Source of the DNA: Gramella sp. MAR_2010_147
GTDB taxonomy: Bacteria; Bacteroidota; Bacteroidia; Flavobacteriales; Flavobacteriaceae
DNA: 64,000 bases
NCBI RefSeq assembly: GCF_900105135.1
Contig: NZ_LT629741.1
Span: 62,001 to 126,000 of the forward strand
Reading direction: 5' to 3'
Shown piece after piece: positions 54,226 through 64,000 of the stretch. The notes under the pieces were generated by a model that was not told the origin of the DNA, ran no database searches, and was given only the letters and a program-made list of their open reading frames with translations. The position numbers and the translations under genes were made by a program. Each line of letters begins with the position of its first letter. Positions within the stretch are counted from its first letter, which is position 1.

Positions 54226-54233
54226 TACTTTTG
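54226..54233 (+). promoter_or_regulatory. -7 element of ytxJ
   Basis: TACTTTTGC fits TAnnTTTG and is identical to the element before the gene at 48667. The predicted start is near 54239, 9 bases before the ATG. Confidence 0.5.
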
Positions 54234-54247
54234 CGAAAAAGAATGTT

Positions 54248-54646
54248 ATGGGATTATTTAATAAAATATTCAATTCAGAGAAGAAAGAAGGTGTAGAAAA
54301 GAAAACTTCGACACCATGGATAGATTTAAATTCGATGGCACAATTGGATAAGATCGAGAAGAGATCTGAAGATCGCACTATAGCAATATTAAAACACTCT
54401 ACAACATGCGGTATTAGTAGAATGGTTTTAAAAATGTTTGAGGCTGATTATGATCTGGATGAAAATGCACCTATAGATCTTTACTTTCTGGACTTGAAGG
54501 CATATCGCGATATTTCCAATGAAATTGCTGAAAGATTTAAGGTGAGACATGAAAGTCCGCAATTGATCGTTTTAAAGAACAGAGAAGTGGTGCATCATAC
54601 TTCACATCAGGGAATTTCTGCTGGTAAACTGAAGGAACTGGTTTAG
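54248..54646 (+). CDS. ytxJ: Bacillithiol system redox-active protein YtxJ
   Basis: This is a 132-residue thioredoxin-fold monothiol protein of the YtxJ (DUF2847) family, proposed to act as a bacilliredoxin-like protein in bacteria that make bacillithiol. AILKHSTTCGISRMVLKMFE carries the single active-site Cys (TTCGIS), and RHESPQLIVLKNREVVHHTSHQGIS the cis-Pro loop. The N terminus (MGLFNKIFNSEKKEG) is variable. It is divergent from clpB. A DinB-fold gene at 21442 could be another bacillithiol-linked protein. Confidence 0.93.
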   Translation: MGLFNKIFNSEKKEGVEKKTSTPWIDLNSMAQLDKIEKRSEDRTIAILKHSTTCGISRMVLKMFEADYDLDENAPIDLYFLDLKAYRDISNEIAERFKVRHESPQLIVLKNREVVHHTSHQGISAGKLKELV

Positions 54647-54657
54647 TATAGCGATAA

Positions 54658-54782
54658 GAGATTCTGAAACAACCGAAGGGTAGCGAAATACTAAAGAAAA
54701 TCACGTCAAGCTAAACCTGCTTCAGCTTTTGGTTTAAAATATTAGTAATTGAAAAGTCCTGAAACAAGTTCAGGAAGACGAT
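54658..54782. repeat. Degenerate interspersed repeats
   Basis: AGAGATTCTGAAACAACCGA (54658 region) and CCTGAAACAAGTTCAGGAAG (about 54757-54776, arms CCTGAA/TTCAGG) flank a less clear middle with TCACGTCAAGC. They resemble the fragments at 34352 and 35618 in the opposite orientation. Confidence 0.6.
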
Positions 54783-54790
54783 AAAATAAG

Positions 54791-54822
54791 AAAGCCCATG
54801 CTGTATAGCAAGGGCTTTTTTT
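54791..54822 (+). terminator. Terminator between ytxJ and fahA
   Basis: AAGCCC-A-TGCT pairs with AGCA-A-GGGCTT (one A-A mismatch) around GTAT, followed by T7. It lies 145 bases after ytxJ, beyond the interspersed repeats, and 19 bases past the end of fahA. Confidence 0.8.
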
Positions 54823-54840
54823 ACTATCTGATATTACTGT

Positions 54841-56130
54841 TTATTTCTTCTTCGGCTGATAAACCGGAAGTAATTTACTTTTTACTTCACCAAAACCAAT
54901 TCTGGAATTCCCATTCTGGCAAAATCCTCTCATGATTACGGTGTCATTATCCTCAACAAATTTTCGTTCAGATCCATCTTTCAGCTTGATAGGTTTTTTA
55001 CCTCCCCAGGAAAGTTCGAGCATAGAGCCGAATGAATCTTCTGATGATCCGGAAATTGTTCCCGAAGCCATCATATCACCAGAGTTTACCGGGCAACCAT
55101 TCACCGTATGATGAGCGAGCTGCTGACTCATGTTCCAGTAAAGATATTTAAAGTTTGACTTAGAAAGAGAGTTTTCTTCACCGCCTTCAGGCTGTATAAA
55201 AACTTCAAGATTAATATCAAAGCTCTTTTCTCCTTTATATTTTAAGTATGGAAGTAATTCCTTTTCAGGTTTTGGACTTGCTGTTCTAAAAGGCTCCAAA
55301 GCATCCATAGTGACGATCCATGGGGAAATAGAAGAAGCGAAGTTCTTAGCGAGAAATGGCCCTAGTGGCACATATTCCCACTTTTGAATATCTCGAGCAC
55401 TCCAGTCATTGAAAAGCACCATTCCAAAAATATAATCTTCAGCTTCATTCACCGGGATTGGCTCTCCAAGATGATTAGCGTCTGTAGTGATAAATGCCAT
55501 TTCCAGTTCAAAATCAACTCTTTGAGAAGGGCCAAATACAGGTTCATCTGAATCTGCCGGTTTTGTTTGTCCTTGTGGACGGTGTACCGGGATTTCTGAT
55601 GGAATGATAGAAGAACTTCTACCATGATATCCTACAGGGATATGTAGCCAGTTTGGTAATAAAGCATTATCCGGATCTCTAAACATGGTGCCTATATTGG
55701 TCGCATGTTCTTTAGAAGAGTAAAAATCTGTATAATCTCCAACCTGTACGGGCATCTGCATTTCAATCTCATCCAGTGTGAACAGCACCGTATTTCTATG
55801 ATCCTGATTATCTTTTAATTTTGAGTTTTCAGCGTCAAAAATATCAGCGATGCGGTTTCTAACCAATCGCCATGTTTTTTTTCCGTCAGATATAAAATCG
55901 TTTAATGTGTCCTGTAAGAATATATCATCGGTTAGTGGAATTCCTTCAAAATATCCCAATTGGTGTAGGGCTCCAAGATCTATCGCATAATCGCCAATTC
56001 TTGTACCAATGGTGATCACATCATCACGGGTAAGAAATACTCCAAAAGGAATATTCTGAATAGGGAAATCGGTATCGCCAGGAATATCCAACCAGGTTTT
56101 TCTATTTGGATCGTTAGCGGTAATTGACAT
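54841..56130 (-). CDS. fahA: Fumarylacetoacetase
   Basis: This is a 429-residue enzyme that cleaves fumarylacetoacetate to fumarate and acetoacetate, the last step of tyrosine breakdown. The N-terminal SH3-like domain (residues 1-110) is followed by the catalytic core with DYTDFYSSKEHATNIGTMFR, PVGYHGRSSSII, the metal-binding E-x-E in FELEMAFIT, NDWSARDIQKWEYVPLGPF and SGTISG. I start at the ATG at 56130 (MSITANDPNRKTW), because the 13 upstream residues are not family-like. No other tyrosine-degradation gene is in view. It is divergent from glyA. Confidence 0.96.
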   Translation of the reverse strand: MSITANDPNRKTWLDIPGDTDFPIQNIPFGVFLTRDDVITIGTRIGDYAIDLGALHQLGYFEGIPLTDDIFLQDTLNDFISDGKKTWRLVRNRIADIFDAENSKLKDNQDHRNTVLFTLDEIEMQMPVQVGDYTDFYSSKEHATNIGTMFRDPDNALLPNWLHIPVGYHGRSSSIIPSEIPVHRPQGQTKPADSDEPVFGPSQRVDFELEMAFITTDANHLGEPIPVNEAEDYIFGMVLFNDWSARDIQKWEYVPLGPFLAKNFASSISPWIVTMDALEPFRTASPKPEKELLPYLKYKGEKSFDINLEVFIQPEGGEENSLSKSNFKYLYWNMSQQLAHHTVNGCPVNSGDMMASGTISGSSEDSFGSMLELSWGGKKPIKLKDGSERKFVEDNDTVIMRGFCQNGNSRIGFGEVKSKLLPVYQPKKK

Positions 56131-56240
56131 AAAAAATGTTGGTTTTTTGTTAAAATCTAGTTGACTCAAATATATTATTTTCCTGTAATTAACCGAATGT
56201 ATTTGTTATTTTTACCGAATATTTAACGTAAAAATTTGTG

Positions 56241-57515
56241 ATGCAACGAGACACCCAGGTATTTGATTTAATAGCTAAAGAAAAAGAGCGCCAGTTAAAT
56301 GGTTTGGAACTTATTGCAAGTGAAAATTTTGTAAGTGAAGCGGTACTTGAAGCTGCAGGATCTGTACTTACAAATAAATATGCTGAAGGTTACCCCGGAA
56401 AGAGATATTATGGAGGTTGTGAGGTGGTAGACCAGGTAGAACAGCTTGCGATAGACCGTCTAAAAGAATTATTCAATGCTGAATATGCGAATGTGCAGCC
56501 GCACTCCGGTTCACAGGCAAATACGGCAGTTTTTCATACCGTGATGAAGCCGGGGGACAAATTCCTTGGTTTTGATCTTTCTCATGGAGGTCATCTTACA
56601 CACGGTTCTCCGGTAAATTTTTCTGGAAAGTTATACAATCCGGTTTTTTATGGAGTAGATAAGGAGACCGGGCTAATAGACTATGATGCGGTAGCTGAAA
56701 TTGCTAAAAAGGAGAAGCCGAAAATGATTATTGCTGGTGCTTCTGCTTATTCCAGAGATATAAATTATAAAAGATTTAGAGAAATTGCAGATAGTGTTGA
56801 TGCTATTCTGGTTGCAGATATGGCGCATCCAGCCGGTTTGATTGCCAAAGGCTTAATTAGTGATCCGCTACCTCATTGCCACATCGTAACTTCTACTACA
56901 CACAAAACCCTTCGTGGGCCTAGAGGAGGAATTATCTTAATGGGTAAAGATTTCGAGAATCCTTTTGGTGAAAAATTGAAGAATGGTAATCTAAAGAAAA
57001 TGTCCACAATGCTGAATTCAGGGATTTTTCCAGGAAATCAGGGTGGTCCTTTAGAGCATATTATTGCCGCTAAAGCGATTGCTTTTGGAGAAGCATTGAC
57101 TGATGAGTTTCTTCATTATACAGTGCAGGTTAAGAAAAATGCTGAAAAACTGGCTCAGGCTTTTGTAGATAAAGATTATAAAGTTATTTCCGGTGGAACC
57201 GATAACCACATGATGCTCATAGATCTTAGAAATAAGAATGTAAGTGGAAAAGAAGCGGAAGAAGCTTTGAGTAAAGCAGATATTACGGTGAATAAGAATA
57301 TGGTTCCGTTTGATGACAAATCACCTTTTGTAACCTCCGGAATAAGAATTGGAACACCAGCCGTGACTACCCGTGGTTTAAAGGAAGCAGATATGACAAA
57401 GATCGTTGAGCTCATAGACCGGGTAATTAACAATATTGAAGGTGGTGCTGAACTTGAAAAAGTGAAAGCTGAAGTTAATTCCATGATGAGTGGTAAACCT
57501 TTATTTGTAGCTTAA
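56241..57515 (+). CDS. glyA: Serine hydroxymethyltransferase
   Basis: This is a 424-residue PLP enzyme that converts serine and tetrahydrofolate to glycine and methylene-tetrahydrofolate. It shows [37 protein letters not shown] and the PLP-lysine segment [13 protein letters not shown] (Lys about 222). The C domain has [15 protein letters not shown] start at the ATG at 56241, although a GTG immediately precedes it in frame. Complete; terminator follows. Confidence 0.98.
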   Translation: MQRDTQVFDLIAKEKERQLNGLELIASENFVSEAVLEAAGSVLTNKYAEGYPGKRYYGGCEVVDQVEQLAIDRLKELFNAEYANVQPHSGSQANTAVFHTVMKPGDKFLGFDLSHGGHLTHGSPVNFSGKLYNPVFYGVDKETGLIDYDAVAEIAKKEKPKMIIAGASAYSRDINYKRFREIADSVDAILVADMAHPAGLIAKGLISDPLPHCHIVTSTTHKTLRGPRGGIILMGKDFENPFGEKLKNGNLKKMSTMLNSGIFPGNQGGPLEHIIAAKAIAFGEALTDEFLHYTVQVKKNAEKLAQAFVDKDYKVISGGTDNHMMLIDLRNKNVSGKEAEEALSKADITVNKNMVPFDDKSPFVTSGIRIGTPAVTTRGLKEADMTKIVELIDRVINNIEGGAELEKVKAEVNSMMSGKPLFVA

Positions 57516-57538
57516 GCCGGAAAATATAAAGGATCAGA

Positions 57539-57566
57539 AAGCCATTCTCGCGAATGGCTTTTTTTA
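57539..57566 (+). terminator. Intrinsic terminator of glyA
   Basis: AAGCCATTC (57539-57547) pairs perfectly with GAATGGCTT (57552-57560) around TCGC, then T6. It starts 24 bases after the glyA stop. Confidence 0.92.
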
Positions 57567-57723
57567 TTATTTTAAACCAACTTATAATTTTTCTGTCAAT
57601 TCGAAAGCAGCATGACAAAGTGTGAAATCTGTATTAGGAAGCTTTTGAAATTTTTTAACCAGGATTTTGGTGAAAAGAGATCTTTCCCGTTGGTCGAGAT
57701 AATATGACGAGTGTTCTTAACTA

Positions 57724-58128
57724 CTATTGTAAAAACACTCTTTTCAATTCTTCAGAGATCTTTACCGGTTTTTTGCTTTCCTTGTCCAGTAAGCACCAGG
57801 TGGTTTTTGCTTCGGCCAAAACTTTATCGGTATCAGCATTTTTTATAATTACATGTCTTATGGAAGTTACATGAGTGGCATCTCCCACATACGTTTGAAG
57901 TAAAATAGGGTCGCCAAGGAAAGCTTCTTTTTTGTAACTGATCTCGTGTTTTACAACTACCCAGATCACTTTAGTTTTTTGTGCTTCTGAAGCTCTTTTC
58001 TCCCAATGTTCTTCAGCCACATCCTGAACCCATTGCAGGTATTCAACGTTATTAACATGCTTCTGTTTGTCAAGATTTTTCTCTTTAACAACCAGTGTTT
58101 TTTCGTAAATTTCAGGATTGATCTCCAT
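57724..58128 (-). CDS. Acyl-CoA thioesterase (4HBT hot-dog fold)
   Basis: This is a 134-residue hot-dog-fold thioesterase. VVKEKNLDKQKHVNNVEYLQWVQDVAEEHW is the 4HBT active-site region (DxxxHVNNxxYLxW, with Asp18 as the putative catalytic acid). VKHEISYKKEAFLGDPILLQTYVG is the central sheet. It is cytoplasmic and probably acts on acyl-CoA. The start codon overlaps the final base of the glutaminyl cyclase gene's stop, so the pair is translationally coupled. Confidence 0.92.
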   Translation of the reverse strand: MEINPEIYEKTLVVKEKNLDKQKHVNNVEYLQWVQDVAEEHWEKRASEAQKTKVIWVVVKHEISYKKEAFLGDPILLQTYVGDATHVTSIRHVIIKNADTDKVLAEAKTTWCLLDKESKKPVKISEELKRVFLQ

Positions 58129-59183
58129 TACTTTTCGATGATTTTTACTTCGAAGATCTTATCCCAGTTCTTTCCTGTAACATATAATTTGTTGGTATCG
58201 GGATTATAGGCAATCCCATTTAGAACATCCAGTTTATCATGTTGAGTAACTTGATCTCTCAATCCGCTGAAGTTAATTAAACCTTCAATTGCACCATTTT
58301 CAGGATTAATTATCGCCACCCCATCTTTCTGGTAGGTATTCGCGTAGATTTTCCCATCAACCCATTCCAGTTCATTTAATTTTGTGGAAATGGATTTATG
58401 GTGTGTTGGTTGAATATAACTTTGTTCGGCCAAAGTTTCAGGATCTAAAATCCAGATCTTTTCGGTGCCATCACTTTTAAAGATCTTATCTCCATTATTA
58501 CAAAGTCCCCAGCCTTCCTTACTTTGATTATAGCCGAAAGTTCCGGTTTTTTTAAAAGTATCCAGGTTATAAATAAAACCTTCACCTTCCTGCCAGGTGA
58601 GCAAAAAGAGTTTGTCATCTAAAATAGTTAGCCCTTCTGCAAAATATTGATCGTCTAATTTTATTTCTTTTAACACTTCCCCAGACTCAAGAACAAGTTT
58701 TCTTAATTTCGAGCTTCCATATTGGCCAATGCTTTCATATAAGGTGTCGCCATGAAATTCCAATCCCTGTGTGTAAGATGCAATATCATGAGGAAAGGTA
58801 TTTACTATTTCATAGGTATATACTTTAGGAGCTTGCGTATTGAGTATCTTTAAGTTTTTAGATAGGGTGTCTGTTGACTCTTCGGAATATACTATTGCTG
58901 TCAACTTCTGATTGCCTAAAAGTACATTTTGAAGTTCTAAATTGAAATCTCCGTTATTTGAACTTTTCAAATATTCATTTCCAAAATAGAAGGCAACAGA
59001 ATCAATTGTTTTGTTTTTACTATTGATAATAGACGCGTCCAGGCTCTGATTCAATTTGAATTCTGACTTATTATCAATGATCTTCAAAGAAAAATCAGAT
59101 TTTTTATTGCTATTATTACTTCCGCAGGAAAAAAATAAAAAGTTTAAAATAAAGAGTAACAGTAAGTTAAATTTAATCATCAT
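58128..59183 (-). CDS. Glutaminyl-peptide cyclotransferase (plant-type) lipoprotein
   Basis: This is a 351-residue lipoprotein with signal ending FFSC (Cys20). A linker of about 110 residues with a possible beta-sandwich domain (DKSEFKLNQSLDASII) precedes the five-bladed propeller of plant-type glutaminyl cyclase. That propeller is recognised by FPHDIASYTQGLEFHGDTLYESIGQYGSSKLRKL, DDQYFAEGLTILDDKLFLLTWQEG, LNELEWVDGKIYANTYQKD and VLNGIAYNPDTNKLYVTGKNW. It would form N-terminal pyroglutamate on exported proteins. It is coupled to a thioesterase gene. Confidence 0.94.
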   Translation of the reverse strand: MMIKFNLLLLFILNFLFFSCGSNNSNKKSDFSLKIIDNKSEFKLNQSLDASIINSKNKTIDSVAFYFGNEYLKSSNNGDFNLELQNVLLGNQKLTAIVYSEESTDTLSKNLKILNTQAPKVYTYEIVNTFPHDIASYTQGLEFHGDTLYESIGQYGSSKLRKLVLESGEVLKEIKLDDQYFAEGLTILDDKLFLLTWQEGEGFIYNLDTFKKTGTFGYNQSKEGWGLCNNGDKIFKSDGTEKIWILDPETLAEQSYIQPTHHKSISTKLNELEWVDGKIYANTYQKDGVAIINPENGAIEGLINFSGLRDQVTQHDKLDVLNGIAYNPDTNKLYVTGKNWDKIFEVKIIEK

Positions 59184-59234
59184 TAAATAGGCTTGAATAC
59201 TCAGCTAAATTAACCAATTCACATTAAAAAAAGC

Positions 59235-59264
59235 TTGTCAAAATATACAAAGATTGTATATTTG
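59235..59264 (+). promoter_or_regulatory. Flavobacterial promoter of the SRP RNA gene
   Basis: TTG (59235-59237), a 19-base spacer, then TATATTTG (59257-59264) fit both parts of the Bacteroidota consensus. The RNA is expected to begin at 59269, five bases on. Confidence 0.8.
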
Positions 59265-59268
59265 CACC

Positions 59269-59362
59269 GGCAAGTCCCACACAACCAGCTCCTGCTGAAT
59301 CCCCCAGGGCGGGAACGCAGCAAGGGTAGGCGGTCGTAGCGGTGTGATGTGGGTCGCTTGCC
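59269..59362 (+). ncRNA. ffs: Signal recognition particle RNA (small bacterial type)
   Basis: This 94-base RNA gene has perfectly pairing ends, GGCAAG(C/T) at 59269 and GCTTGCC at 59356-59362. It carries the SRP helix-8 core: CAGGGCGGGAACGCAGCAAGGG, that is a GGAA tetraloop closed by GCG/CGC, the asymmetric loop AGCA, and the GGTAGG pairing. This is the Bacteroidota form of 4.5S RNA. It is followed by A-T6, which can serve as the terminator, and preceded by a consensus promoter. It binds Ffh for co-translational targeting. Confidence 0.96.
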
Positions 59363-59409
59363 ATTTTTTGTTTCTACTAATTCCTAAATTTATTGCATAT
59401 TTGTGCGAT

Positions 59410-60231
59410 ATGAAAAAAGGGGAGTCTTCAAAAAAAGTGGTACTCATTACCGGCGCTTCTTCCGGAATAGGAAAATCCATCGCGAACTATTTAAGCACAC
59501 GAAATTTTAAGGTTTATGGTACCAGTAGGAGTTCTAAAGATTCTTCTCAGGTTTCGTTTAATTTCGTTCAGTTAGATGTGACCAAAGAAGAAACTATAAG
59601 AAGCGCTGTTCAGGAAGTTTTTCAGAAAGAAGGGAAGATTGATATCCTTATCAATAATGCCGGGGTTGGAATTACGGGGCCTATAGAAGAAACTCCGGAA
59701 ATTGAAATCAAAAAAGCCTTTGACACTAATTATTTTGGCCCTTTAAATATGATCAAAAACGTACTTCCTGTTATGAGGAAGAATGGCTCTGGTCTTATTA
59801 TAAATATAACCTCTATTGCCGGGTATATGGGCTTACCATATAGAGGAATTTATTCTGCCACTAAAAGTGCTTTAGAAATTACTGCAGAAGCCTATAGAAT
59901 GGAGTTGAAACAGTTCGGGATTAAAATGACGAATGTTGCTCCCGGGGATTTCGCGACCAATATTGCTTCAGGAAGGTACCATGCCCCGGTTACCAAAGGT
60001 TCTCCTTATGAAAAGGTATATGGGGATACACTGGCAATTATGAATAAGCATGTAGATGCAGGGCAGGATCCGGAGTTAATGGCAAATGAAATTTTAAAGA
60101 TCATTCAAACTGAAGATCCTAAAGTTCATTATAAAGTGGGGGATAGGTTGCAGAAAATTTCAGTAAAACTGAAAAGCCTGTTGCCAGATAAACTCTATGA
60201 AAAGATGCTAATGAAGCATTATAAATTGTAA
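59410..60231 (+). CDS. Short-chain dehydrogenase/reductase
   Basis: This is a 273-residue classical SDR. Cofactor site TGASSGIGK (about residues 15-23) near the N terminus, NNAGVGITG, catalytic Ser in ITSIAGYMG, and YSATKSALE (Tyr-x-x-x-Lys) form a complete active site. The SRSSKD after the second strand hints at NADP(H). The substrate is unknown. I start at the ATG at 59410, just after the SRP RNA, because upstream in-frame starts lie within that RNA. It likely shares no promoter with fsa, 55 bases further on. Confidence 0.93.
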   Translation: MKKGESSKKVVLITGASSGIGKSIANYLSTRNFKVYGTSRSSKDSSQVSFNFVQLDVTKEETIRSAVQEVFQKEGKIDILINNAGVGITGPIEETPEIEIKKAFDTNYFGPLNMIKNVLPVMRKNGSGLIINITSIAGYMGLPYRGIYSATKSALEITAEAYRMELKQFGIKMTNVAPGDFATNIASGRYHAPVTKGSPYEKVYGDTLAIMNKHVDAGQDPELMANEILKIIQTEDPKVHYKVGDRLQKISVKLKSLLPDKLYEKMLMKHYKL

Positions 60232-60286
60232 TTTTATTAGGATAGCTAAAAACGTATTTCATTAATATTCAAAATAACACACAACT

Positions 60287-60943
60287 ATGAAATTTTTTAT
60301 TGATACCGCCAATCTGGACCAGATCAAAGAAGCACAGGATCTTGGCGTATTAGACGGCGTAACTACAAACCCATCGCTTATGGCGAAGGAAGGAATTACG
60401 GGAAAAGACAATATTTTTAAACACTATAAAAAGATCTGTGACCTGGTTGAAGGAGATGTAAGTGCTGAGGTGATCTCCACAGATTTTGACGGGATGGTGA
60501 AAGAAGGTGAGGAACTTGCAGAATTACACGACCAGATCGTGGTAAAGGTTCCAATGATCAAAGAGGGGGTGAAAGCTCTTAAATATTTTAGTGATAAAGG
60601 TATCAGGACTAACTGTACGTTGGTATTTTCGGCGGGGCAGGCTTTATTGGCTGCAAAAGCGGGTGCTACTTATGTTTCGCCTTTTATAGGGAGACTGGAT
60701 GATATTTCTACAGACGGTTTAAATCTTATTGCTGAAATAAGGTTGATCTATGATAATTATGGGTTTGAAACTGAAATTCTTGCAGCTTCTGTAAGACATA
60801 CGATGCACGTACTGGAATGCGCTAAACTTGGCGCTGATGTAATGACGGGACCGTTATCTTCTATCGAAGGATTGCTTAAGCATCCATTAACCGATATTGG
60901 TTTGGAGAAATTCCTTGCAGATTATAAGAAAGGAAATAAGTAA
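60287..60943 (+). CDS. fsa: Fructose-6-phosphate aldolase / transaldolase (type 3B-like)
   Basis: This is a 218-residue class I aldolase of the short transaldolase family. It shows [34 protein letters not shown], the Schiff-base Lys in [14 protein letters not shown] (about residue 85), the [32 protein letters not shown] block, and AASVRHTMH near the end. The family includes both FSA and transaldolase enzymes, and sequence alone does not separate them. In Bacteroidota it commonly serves as transaldolase of the pentose phosphate pathway. Terminator follows. Confidence 0.94.
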   Translation: MKFFIDTANLDQIKEAQDLGVLDGVTTNPSLMAKEGITGKDNIFKHYKKICDLVEGDVSAEVISTDFDGMVKEGEELAELHDQIVVKVPMIKEGVKALKYFSDKGIRTNCTLVFSAGQALLAAKAGATYVSPFIGRLDDISTDGLNLIAEIRLIYDNYGFETEILAASVRHTMHVLECAKLGADVMTGPLSSIEGLLKHPLTDIGLEKFLADYKKGNK

Positions 60944-60969
60944 ATATTTGTAAAATTATTGAAATGAAA

Positions 60970-60998
60970 AAGGCTATCTGAAGAGGTGGCCTTTTTTT
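60970..60998 (+). terminator. Intrinsic terminator of fsa
   Basis: AAGGCTATCT (60970-60979) pairs with AGGTGGCCTT (60984-60993), including two G-U pairs, around GAAG, then T6. It ends on the stop codon of the convergent gene. Confidence 0.85.
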
Positions 60999-62409
60999 AT
61001 TTGTTGAGATAGCTAAGAAGTTTTTCTTCGAAATCCGGACTCCCAATGTTCAAATCACCTTTAAGTATTTTACCTTCGGCAGAAAGTAAAATTACCTTAT
61101 ATAGGTATTTCTTATAAACTTCATTGCTAGCCTCTCTCTGAGTGATCTGGAACTGTTTTTCCTTGTCGTAACCATAGGTCTCCAGTGTTCTAAGCCATTC
61201 TTCGGTTTCATCAAGATCTACATTAATACCCATAAAATCAATTTCAGGATATTTCTTTCTTAATTCTTCAACAAATTTATGCTGAATACGATGTCTCGCA
61301 GGAGCATTCATGGACCAGGCGTAATTGATGGTAGGCTTATTTATAACTTCCCCCCACGTAGTAATTTCGTTCTCTGTGTTTCTAATTTGAAGAGAATTCA
61401 GGGAGGTGCCAACAAAATAATCCCGCTGTAAATCAGCAAGATCTTTCATGCGCTCCATGTTTGGATAATCAATTTTTTTAAGCAGATTTAAAATAGAATC
61501 GATTCTGGATTCAGTTTCTGCCATGATGATCAATTGAGAAGCAAATCTTTCAAGAAACTCATGTTTTAAAGGTTTCAGGGTAGATAAAGAATCGATTAAA
61601 AGTATACGACTTTCCAGATTTTTATAACTATTTAGGTTATAACAGTCTTTGTGATCTTCATGATTGGAAAGGCAATATTCCAGTGCTCGGGAGCGAAGAA
61701 AATCGTCTATTAAATTTGTATAAAGATAGTAGTCCTGTAGCTCTTCATTACTAAAATTTATTTCAGAACGATAGTCATGAAAATCTTCGGGAATATTTTG
61801 AGCAAAATTGTTGTAGTATTTTTTAATTAGAAAGGTATATCTTTCTCTTAAATCATAAAATTCATAATTTATACTTGTTCGTGCTATTTTTAAAAATTCA
61901 TCTGAAAATTCATTTTTATCTTCAAGTTCTTCAAGATATTGAAGCCTGTTAGCCTTTATAGAATCGGTGATTTTTGCAAATTTGGCCGGTTCAATTTTGT
62001 AGTAGGTAAGAATAAGGTCGTTATTGCTCTGATTCTTCAGGAACATGTCTAATAAAAAGTTGCTCTTACCAGCTCCTTCACCACTAAAATTTAAAGATTC
62101 ATCAAAAGACAGGGTGTTTAGCCATATAACTATACTATCCCCTGGTTCTGTATAAATAATCTGGCTTTCCGGAGGGTGTCTAAACGTATAAATTCCACGT
62201 TCTAAATTCTTAAAGTCTTTTCCAAACTGATTTTTGCCATCAAGGTAAAGCGTGTCTATCGTTCTATTTTCTCTGGAAATAACGACATAATCTGTTTCAG
62301 GATTATTGATCTGCCCTCCTATGAATACGGAGTCAGCTTCCGTAGAATTATCCTTACATCCCGTGAACAGAAGCACACAGCATAAACTTAAAAAAAAGAG
62401 ATACTTCAT
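60997..62409 (-). CDS. Lipoprotein with degenerate thioredoxin-like domain
   Basis: This is a 470-residue lipoprotein with signal MKYLFFLSLCCVLLFTGC (Cys18). Residues 30-115 resemble the DUF4369 beta-sandwich found before TlpA-like domains in Bacteroidota (FIGGQINNPETDYVVISR, LYLDGKNQFGKDFKNLERGIYTF). A helical middle (about 130-330) follows. The last 130 residues have TlpA-like spacing (INYAWSMNAPARHRIQHKFVEELRKKYPEIDFMGINVD), but the CxxC is replaced by SMNA and the cis-Pro loop is missing. It is therefore unlikely to be a thiol oxidoreductase. It may bind a partner in the periplasm. It converges with fsa. Confidence 0.85.
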   Translation of the reverse strand: MKYLFFLSLCCVLLFTGCKDNSTEADSVFIGGQINNPETDYVVISRENRTIDTLYLDGKNQFGKDFKNLERGIYTFRHPPESQIIYTEPGDSIVIWLNTLSFDESLNFSGEGAGKSNFLLDMFLKNQSNNDLILTYYKIEPAKFAKITDSIKANRLQYLEELEDKNEFSDEFLKIARTSINYEFYDLRERYTFLIKKYYNNFAQNIPEDFHDYRSEINFSNEELQDYYLYTNLIDDFLRSRALEYCLSNHEDHKDCYNLNSYKNLESRILLIDSLSTLKPLKHEFLERFASQLIIMAETESRIDSILNLLKKIDYPNMERMKDLADLQRDYFVGTSLNSLQIRNTENEITTWGEVINKPTINYAWSMNAPARHRIQHKFVEELRKKYPEIDFMGINVDLDETEEWLRTLETYGYDKEKQFQITQREASNEVYKKYLYKVILLSAEGKILKGDLNIGSPDFEEKLLSYLNK

Positions 62410-62548
62410 TTGCAGTATTGGGCCACAGAGTATATCGGTCTACCCCATTTTTTAACAAATATATAAGCTGCTCAAAGTGAGGCGTGTTAAGTGCGCGTTA
62501 AAACAAATATTTAAAACGTTAATCTTTCCTAGTGATGCTGAATATACC

Positions 62549-62556
62549 TACTTTTG
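62549..62556 (+). promoter_or_regulatory. -7 element of the ABC-F gene
   Basis: TACTTTTGC fits TAnnTTTG. The predicted start is near 62562, about 18 bases before the ATG at 62580. No clear TTG at -33. Confidence 0.5.
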
Positions 62557-62567
62557 CAAAAAATTAA

Positions 62568-64000
<1,433 letters not shown>

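Noticed and set aside
54068-54247. CIRCE operator (HrcA) before clpB
   Set aside because: The TTAGCACTC-N9-GAGTGCTAA pattern is not present; the palindrome is ATGTCAA-A-TTGACAT.
56131-56240. Glycine or other riboswitch ahead of glyA or fahA
   Set aside because: The 110-base spacer is AT-rich, with no conserved aptamer core visible.

Overview
The window looks like a chromosomal core segment from a member of the Bacteroidota, class Flavobacteriia. A marine genus of the Gramella/Christiangramia type is my guess, not something the sequence proves. The signs are AT-rich DNA, weak or absent Shine-Dalgarno sequences, many SxxC-type lipoproteins, repeated flavobacterial -7 elements (TAnnTTTG), and lineage-typical families (DUF5606, DUF5686, YtxJ, plant-type glutaminyl cyclase, OmpA lipoprotein). 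I see no tRNA or rRNA gene, prophage, insertion sequence or CRISPR array. The first and last genes run off the window.

Layout. 1-7.8 kb: a 3'-part of uvrD/pcrA, a small DUF2945-like protein, a YciO-like protein, an alpha/beta hydrolase, a zinc-protease lipoprotein, an OmpA lipoprotein, a GT2 glycosyltransferase and a lone PD-(D/E)XK nuclease. 7.8-15.1 kb: holA, then a menaquinone cluster (menA, menC, menE) interleaved with a UPF0173 hydrolase, a CPBP protease and two LVIVD-type lipoproteins. 15.1-25.3 kb: an M24 peptidase, DoxX, a three-gene operon (acyl-CoA carboxyltransferase, DUF2927-like protein, M1 peptidase), DinB, ettA, DUF1456 and DUF2254. 25.3-34.2 kb: hsp20, a trimeric-fibre-like secreted protein, uvrB, an ABC exporter pair, a kinase-fold protein, an NdpA-type nucleoid protein and a pRiA4b ORF-3 family protein. 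34.4-42.8 kb: ctaA, cca, tsaC and a surface-glycan block (two GT4, a lipopolysaccharide-kinase-like protein, a TagB-like transferase, GT9). 42.9-64 kb: dapD, ruvX, def, a DUF5686 outer-membrane protein, smpB, several lipoproteins, csbD, clpB, ytxJ, fahA, glyA, a thioesterase and glutaminyl cyclase pair, the SRP RNA, an SDR, fsa, a thioredoxin-like lipoprotein and an ABC-F ATPase.

Most of this is ordinary housekeeping. The strongest unexpected signal is regulatory. The two heat-shock genes, hsp20 and clpB, lie 28 kb apart. Each is preceded by a GG-N10-GC sigma-54-type promoter, with inverted repeats and a shared GACAAAAAG(A/G)CA block just upstream. This suggests that chaperone induction here uses RpoN and an enhancer-binding activator. 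Other points of interest are an ABC-F protein with one intact and one degenerate ATP site, a divergent kinase-fold family, a redox-dead thioredoxin-like lipoprotein, an ECF-type promoter in front of the LVIVD pair, candidate leaderless genes, and a family of degenerate intergenic palindromes.
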